In this document: positions 1 through 6,355 of the stretch, one piece after another
How positions within the stretch are numbered: the first letter of the stretch is position 1
How the letters are laid out: every line of letters starts with the position of its first letter
DNA from: Clostridium sp. CAG:448
Lineage (GTDB): Bacteria > Bacillota > Clostridia > Oscillospirales > CAG-272
Reading direction: 5' to 3'
DNA length: 7,262 nt
NCBI GenBank assembly: GCA_000433415.1
Contig: FR890519.1
Span: 1 to 7,262, forward strand
Notes under the pieces: generated by a model
The model's input: the letters and a program-made list of their open reading frames with translations, nothing else
Told to the model about the DNA's origin: nothing
The model's database searches: none
Program-made: the position numbers and the translations under genes

Positions 1-513
1 GCGGTGTTTGCCGATTGCCGCGAGATAGGACACGGCAAGCAGATCATTGGCGCCGCCCGGCAAAGAGGAGCCGCAGACTTCCCGGTAGGTCTCTGCCCAT
101 GCGCCTGCGGTTCCCGCGCCGGCACGCACACGCTCCCGGTAGGCGCTGATAAAATCCGCACTGCGGATGGCATCGGCAGCGTGTTGCAGCAGTTCCGCAT
201 CGCCGGTTTCGCTGCCGAAGGCAAGGGTGTCCGCCCCCAAACAGGCGGCAAGCCAGACACCGGCCGTTCCGAAAACCTCACTTCCGGCACAAGCATAGGG
301 ATAGGGAAGCTCCAGAACCAGATCGGCGCCGCATGCCATGACACAGGCTGCGCGTACATATTTGTCCGCAATTGCCAACGAGCCGCGTTGGACGGCATTG
401 CCGCTCATGATGGCAATGATACCTGCGGCACCGGCTTCGCGTATCCGCCGGAACAGATAGGCATGCCCGTTGTGTATCGGGTTGCATTCGCAGATAACGG
501 CGCAGATTTTCAT
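1..513 (-). CDS. tmcAL: TmcAL, tRNA(Met) cytidine acetate ligase (YlbM family), N-terminal part
   Basis: Reading the minus strand from an ATG at 513 gives 171 codons without a stop up to the window edge; the family is about 400 residues, so the C-terminal half lies outside. The start MKICAVICECNPIHNGHAYL matches the nucleotidyltransferase-type N-terminus of the family (VxEYNPFHNGH). It is followed by MSGNAVQRGS, GADLVLELPYPYA, FGSE and GANDLLAVSYL, matching the family's MSGxFxQRG, GxDLVIELPxxYA, FGSE and PNNILxxxY blocks in the same order. In known members the enzyme activates acetate with ATP and acetylates the wobble cytidine of elongator tRNA(Met), in the cytoplasm. The NPFHNGH phenylalanine is isoleucine here and the preceding tyrosine is cysteine; the two histidines are kept. 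An AGGAGG (520-525, minus strand) sits 6 bases ahead of the ATG and fixes the start. The gene is divergent from the sugar cassette and is probably a housekeeping neighbour, unrelated in function. I am confident of the family. Confidence 0.93.
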   Translation of the reverse strand, partial: MKICAVICECNPIHNGHAYLFRRIREAGAAGIIAIMSGNAVQRGSLAIADKYVRAACVMACGADLVLELPYPYACAGSEVFGTAGVWLAACLGADTLAFGSETGDAELLQHAADAIRSADFISAYRERVRAGAGTAGAWAETYREVCGSSLPGGANDLLAVSYLAAIGKHR

Positions 514-627
514 GATGGACCTCCTGTCTTTGCTTTCGTTTGCCATTGGATTTTTGCTTCGGATTTTTATGATTTCCGAGTAATTGTGCGCATCATCCTG
601 ACGGTTATGCGCTGATGAATCCGCATT

Positions 628-656
628 ATTATACCACAGGAACGGCATGAAGTCAA
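628..656 (-). promoter_or_regulatory. sigma-A promoter of tmcAL
   Basis: On the minus strand a TTGACT -35 box (651-656) is followed by a 17-base spacer and a perfect TATAAT -10 box (628-633). Transcription would begin near 621, giving a leader of about 108 bases before the tmcAL ATG. Inside that leader the arms GCGCAT (588-593) and ATGCGC (607-612) can form a small 6-bp hairpin. It has no U-tract and matches no riboswitch that I recognise. Confidence 0.85.
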
Positions 657-713
657 GAAATCGGGAAGCGGGAGGAGAATCCGGATTGACGGCGGCAATT
701 TGCACAGAATAAG

Positions 714-761
714 AGTGCGTTTTTCGGCAGGATGTACAGGAACGGAATGCCGAAAAGCACT
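714..761. promoter_or_regulatory. large bulged inverted repeat upstream of the glycosidase promoter
   Basis: The arms are 714-729 and 748-761. The left arm reads AGTGC, two extra bases (GT, 719-720), then TTTTCGGCA. The right arm TGCCGAAAAGCACT is the exact reverse complement apart from that two-base bulge, giving 14 paired positions around an 18-base loop (730-747). The last base of the right arm is the first base of the -35 box of the downstream promoter. No gene ends here, since the flanking genes diverge, so a terminator role makes little sense. An operator for a regulator, possibly two half-sites, is more likely. The dyad is seen directly; its role is inferred. Confidence 0.55.
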
Positions 762-789
762 TGCAAACAAAGGGGGGATTTGATATAAT
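761..789 (+). promoter_or_regulatory. sigma-A promoter of the glycosidase gene and probably the operon
   Basis: TTGCAA (761-766) matches the -35 consensus at 4 of 6 positions. A 17-base spacer follows, then a perfect TATAAT (784-789) preceded by TG at 781-782, an extended -10 element. The start of transcription should lie near 796, about 54 bases ahead of the glycosidase start. The -35 box abuts the inverted repeat 714-761, which suggests control at this promoter. Confidence 0.82.
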
Positions 790-797
790 GGGTAGGA

Positions 798-838
798 ACC
801 GGAGTGCGGGTGTTGTATTGCCCGAATCTGTGTCCGGT
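798..838 (+). promoter_or_regulatory. nested dyad in the 5' leader, ending at the Shine-Dalgarno
   Basis: A perfect inverted repeat ACCGGA (798-803) and TCCGGT (833-838) encloses a second one, CGGG (807-810) and CCCG (821-824), with a 10-base loop. The two are compatible and would fold as one two-tier hairpin at the very start of the transcript. The outer arm ends directly before the AGGAGA ribosome binding site. It could affect translation or mRNA stability, or serve as a DNA operator just downstream of the transcription start. The stems are short, so function is uncertain. Confidence 0.4.
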
Positions 839-844
839 AGGAGA
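839..844 (+). promoter_or_regulatory. ribosome binding site deciding the glycosidase start
   Basis: AGGAGA at 839-844 lies ahead of two consecutive ATG codons at 847 and 850. The AGGAG core leaves only 3 bases to the first ATG and 6 to the second, so the second is the better start. The difference is one methionine. Confidence 0.7.
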
Positions 845-849
845 GAATG

Positions 850-3800
850 ATGGAACATAAGGAATTTCTTGATACATTTGTACATCCCGGCGCCGCTTAT
901 CGCGGGAAGCCGTTCTGGTCCTGGAACGGTGAGTTGCGCGGCGAGGAATTGGTGCGCCAGGTCGATGTCATGAAGGAAATGGGACTCGGCGGCTATTTTA
1001 TGCATTCGAGAGCCGGATTGATTACCGAATATCTGGGTGAGGATTGGTTCCGACTGATCAATGAGGTTGCCGATGCGGGAGAGGCACGCGGTATGGAGGT
1101 CTGGCTGTATGATGAAGACCGTTGGCCGTCCGGCTCCGCGGGCGGGAAAGTAACCGTGGATCCGCAGTACCGGATGAAGTCACTGTATGTTTTTGAGAGT
1201 AATCCGGAGAAGTTTTCCGGATTCGGCACGGATACCTTTTCGGTGTTTGTCGGCAAGGTGGATGGCATCAAGCTGTATGGCTACAAAGCGCTGAAAGATG
1301 GTGAGAATCCCGCTGACATCATTGCCGCACAGTCGAAACTGTATGCGGACAAGCCGGGAACATGGAAGGTGCTCCATTTCCGCATCATTCCGGATCAGCC
1401 CAGCTCCAATTACAACGGAACAACCTACATTGATACGATGAGCCGCAAGGCGGTGGACCGCTTCTTAGAGCTGACGCACGAAGAATATGCAAGGCGCTGC
1501 GGCGACCGGATCGGGACCACCATCAAGGGTATTTTTACCGATGAACCGCATAGAGGTCACTGTCTGGATAATTGCAGTGAACAGGACGGGGTACGGAGCT
1601 GCGCAATGTGCTGGACGGACGATCTTTTTGAGGAGTTCGTTGTGCGCTACGGTTATGATGCGCGTCCGATTCTGCCGGAATTGTTCTACAGACCGGACGG
1701 CGAGGTGGTACGCCCGATTAAGCTGAACTACATTGACCTTGCGGACAATCTTTTCTTGGAGCGTTTTGCCATGCCCATCAACGAGTGGTGCAACCGTCAC
1801 GGTATGATTTTTACCGGTCACGTTCTCCACGAGGATGCGCTGATGAATCAGGTTGTACCCAACGGCTCCCTGATGCGTTTCTATGAGCATATGGGATATC
1901 CGGGCATAGACTGCCTGACCGAGCACAACACCTGTTATTGGATTGTCAAACAGCTCACTTCTGCGGCACGCCAGTTGGGAAAGAAGTGGTTGCTTTCCGA
2001 GTTGTACGGTTGTACCGGTTGGCAGTTCAATCTCAAATCCCACAAGACGGTCGGAGACTGGCAGGCGCTGTTTGGAATCAATCTGCGTTGTCAGCATCTT
2101 TCTTGGTATACAATGGAGGGCGAGTCCAAACGTGACTATCCCGCGTCCATTTTGCACCAGTCGCCCTGGTATCATGATTACGATCTGGTAGAAAGTTATT
2201 TTGCACGTTTCGGATTCGTTATGAGCGAAGGAAAGCCAGGATGTGATGTTCTGGTGCTGAACCCCATTGAGTCCGTATTTTGTCAGGCATACCTGGGATG
2301 GGCACACTGGATTTCCAATGCCTCCGCTGAGGTTGCACCTTACGAGGAGCGTTATGCAAAGCTGTTCCACTACCTGACCGACAATCATATTGATTTTGAT
2401 TACGGTGAAGAGCAGATGATGAGCGACAGATGGCGCGTGGAAACGGATCCCGCAGGCAAACCCGTTCTGCGTATCGGGCAGGCAGTCTATCGTGCGGTTG
2501 TTGTCGGCAATATGCTGACCATCCGTCCCGGAACGCTGACCATCCTGCACGCATTCATGCGGCAGGGCGGAAAGGTTATTTTTGCCGGAGATGCACCCAT
2601 GTATGTGGATGCAGTGCGCTCGGAAGCGCCGGAAAATCTGCGCAAAGAGGGAATTTGCGTTCCGTTCGAGGAAGCTGCCATTGTTGACGCCGTTCGTGCT
2701 GCCGTTGGCGGTGATCCGCGTGTAACGGATGAAAACGGTTCCGAGGTTAAGGATGTGTTCCTTCAGGAGCGCAGAGAATTTGACGGTGGGGACCGTGCGG
2801 TGGTTCTTCTGAATACAGACCGGAAGACTGCAAAGTGCGGTCTGCGGCTGTATATCGGGGGAGAAGTGCCGGCACACCTGCAGGTCTGGGATTTCGAGAC
2901 CGGAAAACGATACAATGCCGACCGCCTTGTACACGCCGACGGAAAGAACACCTATGTCGCTTTCTCCATGAATGCTGCGGGAACGCTCTGCTTTGTCTTT
3001 ACTGACCGTGCAGAGGATCTGCCTGTTTACGCAACATACCGGACGGTAGATACGTTTATGCCGTCCGCAGATCAGTTGTGCTTTACGGCACAGGCAGACG
3101 AGCAGAATGTCTGCGTGCTGGATTATTGCCGCTGGCGTTGGGCTGACGGAGAGTGGCATGCGGAGACAGAGGCGCTTCGTGCCGATCGCCAGGTGCGCGA
3201 TTCTGTCGGCATTGAACATCGCGGCGGCGAAATGTTACAGCCTTGGTATGCAAAGCTGCACGACAAGAAGTGCTACGGCGCGCTGGAGCTTGCCTACGAT
3301 TTTCAGATTGATGTATTGCCGGAGGGCGAAGTTTTCCTTGCCGGCGAAAGACCCGAATTCAATACGTATGCAATCAACGGCATCCGGTTGCAGGCAGGGG
3401 GACTGAACGATTTCTGGATTGACGACTGCTTCAAAAAGATGCCGATCCCGGCAGGCGTTCTGCATCGCGGGCTGAATACCGTTACGGTTTCCGTGGACTT
3501 TATGCGCACGACCAATATTGAGGCATTGTATTTGGTCGGAGATTTCGGCGTGCGGGTTGACGGGGAACACGACCGGGTACTGACTGCCCCCGTAAGCCGG
3601 ATTACGCTTGGCAACCTTGCGGACAGCGGCAGACCCTTCTATTCCGGTTGCATGACTTATCGGCTGACAAAGGAAATGTATGCAGGAATGGCTTCTGATG
3701 GAGATCGCATTGTACTGGTGCCGGATGCGCCGTTTGCCGGATGCGTTCGGGTCAGTGCGGGCGGTAAGACGACGGTGCTCGGTTGGGATCCTTATGAAGC

Positions 3801-4023
3801 GGATGTGACGGATGCCGTTCGCGCAGGTGAGCCGATTGAGGTGACGGTTGTCGGAACGCGCCGCAATCTCTTCGGACCTCTTCACCAGATTCCCGCTCTT
3901 GACGGTGCATACGGACCCGGCAACTTTACCACGGGCGGCAAAGGCTGGACAGATGCCTACAGTCTGCTTGACAGCGGACTGCACGGCGTGACGTTCAAGG
4001 TACAGAGAAAAGATACGCTCTGA
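850..4023 (+). CDS. large cytoplasmic glycoside hydrolase, GH106-like
   Basis: The protein has about 1057 residues, normal for GH106-type enzymes. Positions here count from the first ATG at 847. The N-terminus carries the blocks PFWSWNGEL (22-30), GGYFMHSRAGL (48-58) and WLYDEDRWPSGSAGG (86-100), typical of a group of bacterial hydrolases related to GH106 alpha-L-rhamnosidases with a TIM-barrel core. Candidate catalytic acids are Glu233 in GIFTDEPHRG and Glu385 in LLSELYGCTGW, chosen by position in strand-end motifs and not proven. Residues ~465-600 (CDVLVLNPIES to GGKVIFAGDAP) look like the Rossmann/amidotransferase-like middle domain also found in GH42. Residues ~800-1010 form beta-sandwich, sugar-binding-like modules, ending in GWDPYEADVTDAVRAGE and RRNLFGPLH, the usual tail of such enzymes. 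There is no signal peptide, so it should act on imported oligosaccharide. It is the first gene after a strong promoter, with a two-tier leader dyad. The fold class is fairly sure; the sugar specificity is not readable, and rhamnosidase activity should not be assumed. Confidence 0.85.
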   Translation: MEHKEFLDTFVHPGAAYRGKPFWSWNGELRGEELVRQVDVMKEMGLGGYFMHSRAGLITEYLGEDWFRLINEVADAGEARGMEVWLYDEDRWPSGSAGGKVTVDPQYRMKSLYVFESNPEKFSGFGTDTFSVFVGKVDGIKLYGYKALKDGENPADIIAAQSKLYADKPGTWKVLHFRIIPDQPSSNYNGTTYIDTMSRKAVDRFLELTHEEYARRCGDRIGTTIKGIFTDEPHRGHCLDNCSEQDGVRSCAMCWTDDLFEEFVVRYGYDARPILPELFYRPDGEVVRPIKLNYIDLADNLFLERFAMPINEWCNRHGMIFTGHVLHEDALMNQVVPNGSLMRFYEHMGYPGIDCLTEHNTCYWIVKQLTSAARQLGKKWLLSELYGCTGWQFNLKSHKTVGDWQALFGINLRCQHLSWYTMEGESKRDYPASILHQSPWYHDYDLVESYFARFGFVMSEGKPGCDVLVLNPIESVFCQAYLGWAHWISNASAEVAPYEERYAKLFHYLTDNHIDFDYGEEQMMSDRWRVETDPAGKPVLRIGQAVYRAVVVGNMLTIRPGTLTILHAFMRQGGKVIFAGDAPMYVDAVRSEAPENLRKEGICVPFEEAAIVDAVRAAVGGDPRVTDENGSEVKDVFLQERREFDGGDRAVVLLNTDRKTAKCGLRLYIGGEVPAHLQVWDFETGKRYNADRLVHADGKNTYVAFSMNAAGTLCFVFTDRAEDLPVYATYRTVDTFMPSADQLCFTAQADEQNVCVLDYCRWRWADGEWHAETEALRADRQVRDSVGIEHRGGEMLQPWYAKLHDKKCYGALELAYDFQIDVLPEGEVFLAGERPEFNTYAINGIRLQAGGLNDFWIDDCFKKMPIPAGVLHRGLNTVTVSVDFMRTTNIEALYLVGDFGVRVDGEHDRVLTAPVSRITLGNLADSGRPFYSGCMTYRLTKEMYAGMASDGDRIVLVPDAPFAGCVRVSAGGKTTVLGWDPYEADVTDAVRAGEPIEVTVVGTRRNLFGPLHQIPALDGAYGPGNFTTGGKGWTDAYSLLDSGLHGVTFKVQRKDTL

Positions 4024-4032
4024 GCGCTGAAC

Positions 4033-4082
4033 AAAGGCACCACTGCGCAATTGCGCCATTGGAATTACGCGGTGATGCCTTT
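4033..4082. repeat. 50-base imperfect palindrome between glycosidase and GDPD genes
   Basis: Positions 4033-4052 pair with 4063-4082 around a 10-base loop. Of 20 positions, 17 are Watson-Crick. The exceptions are 4040/4075 and 4048/4067 (C against A, which become G-U in the opposite-strand RNA) and 4044/4071 (U-G in the plus-strand RNA). A perfect 12-base palindrome, GCGCAATTGCGC (4045-4056), lies inside and offers an alternative fold. The pattern resembles REP-type or miniature dispersed palindromic elements. It could also act as an mRNA processing or stabilising site, or as a partial terminator, since TTTATACTTTT follows; the T-run is interrupted. The structure is seen directly; whether it recurs elsewhere in the genome cannot be told from one copy. 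Confidence 0.6.
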
Positions 4083-4087
4083 ATACT
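4059..4087 (+). promoter_or_regulatory. possible internal promoter for the GDPD-SIS genes
   Basis: TTGGAA (4059-4064, 4 of 6 to consensus) and TATACT (4082-4087, 5 of 6) are separated by 17 bases. They lie mostly within the right half of the palindrome 4033-4082. Transcription would start near 4094, leaving a leader of only about 14 bases, barely ahead of the ribosome binding site. The match could be chance. If real, the last four genes can be expressed without the glycosidase. Confidence 0.35.
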
Positions 4088-4094
4088 TTTGGAT

Positions 4095-4101
4095 GGAGGA
4101 G
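4095..4101 (+). promoter_or_regulatory. ribosome binding site deciding the GDPD start
   Basis: GGAGGAG at 4095-4101 is 6 bases ahead of the ATG at 4108. It argues against the in-frame ATG at 4051, which lies inside the palindrome, lacks a Shine-Dalgarno and would add 19 residues unlike the family. Confidence 0.8.
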
Positions 4102-4107
4102 AAACTT

Positions 4108-4878
4108 ATGACGAATACAATCAAATACGAAAACGGATCCACACGCACCGTGGCACACCGCGGTGTGAGCGGATTGGAATGTGAAAATACAAACGCCGCC
4201 TTTGTGGCGGGAGGCGCCGCGTTTGGGCGGGGAGACAACCGGATCTATTTCGGAATTGAAACCGACATCTGGCGTACCGCAGACGGGCAGTTTATCCTGA
4301 TCCATGACGGCGATCCGGCGCGTGTCGGGGGAGATCATTTTGACGTAGAGGGGGTAACTTTCGCAACCAACCGGGCGGTACGTCTGTTTGACAAGGACGG
4401 AAGGCGCCGCGGGGATCTTTGCCTGCCTTCCCTTGATGAATACGTGCGGATTTGCAAAAAGTACGGCAAGGTCGGTGTTCTGGAACTGAAAAGCGTTTTC
4501 ACCGAGGAGGAAATCCGGAAGCTGGTTGATATTATCCGTGCAGAGGATTATCTTTCGGGGATCATTTTCATTTCTTTCCACTATGAGAATTTAGAGAAGG
4601 TGCGTGCGGTTTTGCCGGAATCCAACTGCCAGTTTTTAACCGGAGATAACAGCGACGCATTGATCGAAAGGCTGAAGTCGGACCATATTGACCTTGATAT
4701 TGCCCACCCCGGGCTGGATCAGGAGCGGATTGAAGCCTTTCACCGCGCCGGTATTCGGATCAACTGCTGGACGGTGGATGACCCTGCACGTGCGGAGCAG
4801 CTTGCCGCATGGGGAGTTGATTACATTACGTCCAATATTCTGGAAGGAAAGGGAGAAATTGCGGAATGGATACAATGA
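4108..4878 (+). CDS. glycerophosphodiester phosphodiesterase family protein (GDPD)
   Basis: The product has 256 residues, usual for single-domain bacterial GDPDs. Family motifs appear in order: AHRG (16-19, His17 and Arg18) followed by ECEN (24-27), FGIETDIW (48-55, metal ligands Glu51 and Asp53), LIHDGDPARV (64-73, His66 as general acid), VLELKS (124-129, Glu126 and Lys128), and the C-terminal INCWTVDDP (218-226) and GVDYITSN (236-243). All expected catalytic and metal-binding residues are present, so it should be an active metal-dependent phosphodiesterase with a TIM-barrel fold. Known members hydrolyse glycerophosphodiesters to glycerol-3-phosphate and an alcohol; others act on sugar phosphodiesters such as agrocinopine. 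There is no signal peptide or membrane segment, so it acts in the cytoplasm. It overlaps the nitroreductase gene by 13 bases. Given the flanking glycosidase and sugar kinase, a glycosylated phosphodiester is a reasonable but unproven substrate. Confidence 0.92.
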   Translation: MTNTIKYENGSTRTVAHRGVSGLECENTNAAFVAGGAAFGRGDNRIYFGIETDIWRTADGQFILIHDGDPARVGGDHFDVEGVTFATNRAVRLFDKDGRRRGDLCLPSLDEYVRICKKYGKVGVLELKSVFTEEEIRKLVDIIRAEDYLSGIIFISFHYENLEKVRAVLPESNCQFLTGDNSDALIERLKSDHIDLDIAHPGLDQERIEAFHRAGIRINCWTVDDPARAEQLAAWGVDYITSNILEGKGEIAEWIQ

Positions 4879-5396
4879 ATGAAGCGATGCGCAACCTGAT
4901 AAGCCGGAGAAGCGTCAGACAGTATCTGGACAAACCGGTTCCGGAGGACATCCTGAATCGGATTCTGGAGGCAGGAACATGGGCGCCGAGCGCCATGAAC
5001 CGGCAGTCTGCCATTATGATTGCCGTAACGGATCGGGCACTGCGCGATCGGCTTTCGGCGATGAATGCCTCGATTATGGGACGGGAAGGGACAGACCCTT
5101 TTTACGGTGCACCCGTGGTTGTCGTGGTTCTTGCCGATCGCAACATTCCCGCTCACGTTTATGACGGCACGCTGGTCATGGAAAATCTCATGCTTGCGGC
5201 GCATGCGGAAGGACTTGGAAGTTGCTGGATTCACCGGGCAAAAGAGGAATTTGATTCCCCGGAGGGAAAGGAAATACTTCATAAGCTCGGTATTACCGGC
5301 GATTATGAGGGAATCGGACACTGTATTCTCGGGTATCCCGCCGGAGAATTGCCGGAAGGAAAGCCGCGCAAGGCGCAATTTATTTATCGCGTATGA
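4866..5396 (+). CDS. nitroreductase family protein (FMN-dependent oxidoreductase)
   Basis: The protein has 176 residues, at the short end for nitroreductases. It opens with the hallmark ISRRSVRQYLDKPVP (12-26), where Arg14, Arg15 and Ser16 belong to the FMN phosphate-binding segment. APSAMNRQS (40-48), the family's APSxxNxQ loop, and GLGSCWI (116-122) with the following helix complete the flavin site. Family members are homodimers that reduce nitro compounds, quinones, flavins or enones with NAD(P)H in the cytoplasm; the physiological substrate is rarely known and is not readable here. The start at 4866 has GGGAG about 10 bases upstream and overlaps the GDPD end by 13 bases. An in-frame ATG at 4875 forms an ATGA with the GDPD stop and could be an alternative start. 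The stop overlaps the ROK start (ATGA at 5393-5396). A redox enzyme inside a glycan cassette is odd: it may act on an oxidised sugar or an aglycone, or be a passenger. Confidence 0.92.
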   Translation: MDTMNEAMRNLISRRSVRQYLDKPVPEDILNRILEAGTWAPSAMNRQSAIMIAVTDRALRDRLSAMNASIMGREGTDPFYGAPVVVVVLADRNIPAHVYDGTLVMENLMLAAHAEGLGSCWIHRAKEEFDSPEGKEILHKLGITGDYEGIGHCILGYPAGELPEGKPRKAQFIYRV

Positions 5397-6355
5397 GCCG
5401 GGAAGAAAAACGTTATATCGGGGTAGACATCGGGGGAACCAAATGCGCGGTTGCGCTGGGGGACGCGGACGGAAATGTTCTGCGGAAGGTTCGGTTTGCA
5501 ACCGACGCATGTCAGGAAACACTTGAAAGAATCATGGATGCCGTGCTTGAAATGGGCAAAGCAGACAGCATCGGCATCAGTTGCGGGGGACCGCTCGACA
5601 GCGCGCGGGGGGTGATCTGTTCTCCCCCCAATCTGCCGGGATGGGATGAGATTCCCATTGTGGCATATCTGTCGGAGAAGAGCGGAATCCCGGCGTATCT
5701 TTGCAACGACGCCAATGCCTGTGCACTTGCGGAGTGGCTGTATGGTGCGGGCAAAGGGTGCAGAAACATGATTTTTTTGACATTTGGAACCGGCATGGGC
5801 GCCGGGTTGATTTTGGATGGTAAACTGTATGCCGGCACGTCGGATATGGCGGGGGAAATCGGACATTTGCGCCTGTCCCCGTACGGTCCGGTCGGGTACG
5901 GAAAGATCGGGTCGTTTGAGGGCTTTTGCAGTGGCGGCGGCATTGCGCAGTTGGGGCAGAACGAGGCAAGATGTGCTTTGCAGAACGGTATTGTCCCTAC
6001 GTTCTGTCCGTCGCTTGCCGCCCTGGATTCCGTGAGTGCAAAATCTGTTGCGGACGCGGCAAAAGCAGGGGACAGCACCGCATTGCAGGTGTTCGACCTG
6101 GTTTCGGAGAAATTGGGGGAAGGGCTCTCCTGGCTGATTGATCTGCTCAATCCGGAACGAATTGTGATCGGCAGTATTTATGAACGGTGTCAGGAGTTGC
6201 TGCATCCCGGGATCCTTCGGGTGATCGAACGGGAAACCCTGCCGTTTTCCAGGCGCGCGTGCAGTGTGCTTCCCGCCGCGCTGGGAGACCGTATCGGAGA
6301 TGTTGCCGCCCTTGCTGTTGCCGCGTGGGGGGCAAAAAAGGAGAAAAATGTATGA
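5393..6355 (+). CDS. ROK-family sugar kinase lacking the usual zinc cysteines
   Basis: The product has 320 residues, normal for a ROK glucokinase-type enzyme. It has no N-terminal helix-turn-helix, so it is a kinase and not a ROK repressor. Visible motifs are GVDIGGTKCAV (10-20, phosphate loop), CNDANACALAEW (104-115, Asp106 as catalytic base), LTFGTGMGAGLILDGKLYAG (129-148) and GEIGH (154-158). Family members usually continue with a zinc site CxCGxxGCxE. Here the stretch 165-176 reads GPVGYGKIGSFE, without any of its cysteines, while His158 and Glu176 remain. I recall similar versions in gut Clostridia, so this may be a subfamily and not decay. It would phosphorylate a hexose or related sugar with ATP in the cytoplasm; the sugar is unknown. 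The ATG overlaps the nitroreductase stop as ATGA and has no good Shine-Dalgarno of its own, so translation is probably coupled. It overlaps the SIS gene by 4 bases. Confidence 0.92.
   Translation: MSREEKRYIGVDIGGTKCAVALGDADGNVLRKVRFATDACQETLERIMDAVLEMGKADSIGISCGGPLDSARGVICSPPNLPGWDEIPIVAYLSEKSGIPAYLCNDANACALAEWLYGAGKGCRNMIFLTFGTGMGAGLILDGKLYAGTSDMAGEIGHLRLSPYGPVGYGKIGSFEGFCSGGGIAQLGQNEARCALQNGIVPTFCPSLAALDSVSAKSVADAAKAGDSTALQVFDLVSEKLGEGLSWLIDLLNPERIVIGSIYERCQELLHPGILRVIERETLPFSRRACSVLPAALGDRIGDVAALAVAAWGAKKEKNV

Noticed and set aside
4..615. 203-codon plus-strand open frame at the left edge
   Set aside because: It is antisense to tmcAL, whose protein motifs, ribosome binding site and promoter are all visible on the other strand.
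514..627. Riboswitch or T-box in the ~108-base tmcAL leader
   Set aside because: Only a small hairpin is visible; no T-box sequence, conserved riboswitch core or terminator was found.
1465..3219. 584-codon open frame on the minus strand inside the glycosidase gene
   Set aside because: It is wholly antisense to a gene with clear family motifs, has no recognisable domain, and is best explained by GC-rich codon use lacking stops on the opposite strand.
3235..4059. 274-codon minus-strand open frame over the end of the glycosidase gene
   Set aside because: No family motif or promoter; antisense shadow of the C-terminal beta-sandwich region.
4051..4107. Upstream ATG extending GDPD by 19 residues
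   Set aside because: It lies inside the palindrome, has no Shine-Dalgarno, and the extension does not resemble the family; GGAGGAG favours the ATG at 4108.
5384..6205. 273-codon minus-strand open frame opposite the ROK gene
   Set aside because: Composition is shadow-like (rich in Arg, His, Cys and Pro) and the sense strand has complete ROK motifs.
6187..6351. N-terminal extension of the SIS protein into the ROK gene
   Set aside because: The 55 extra residues are Cys/Arg-rich out-of-frame ROK sequence; the ATG at 6352 has its own AAGGAG and an ATGA overlap.
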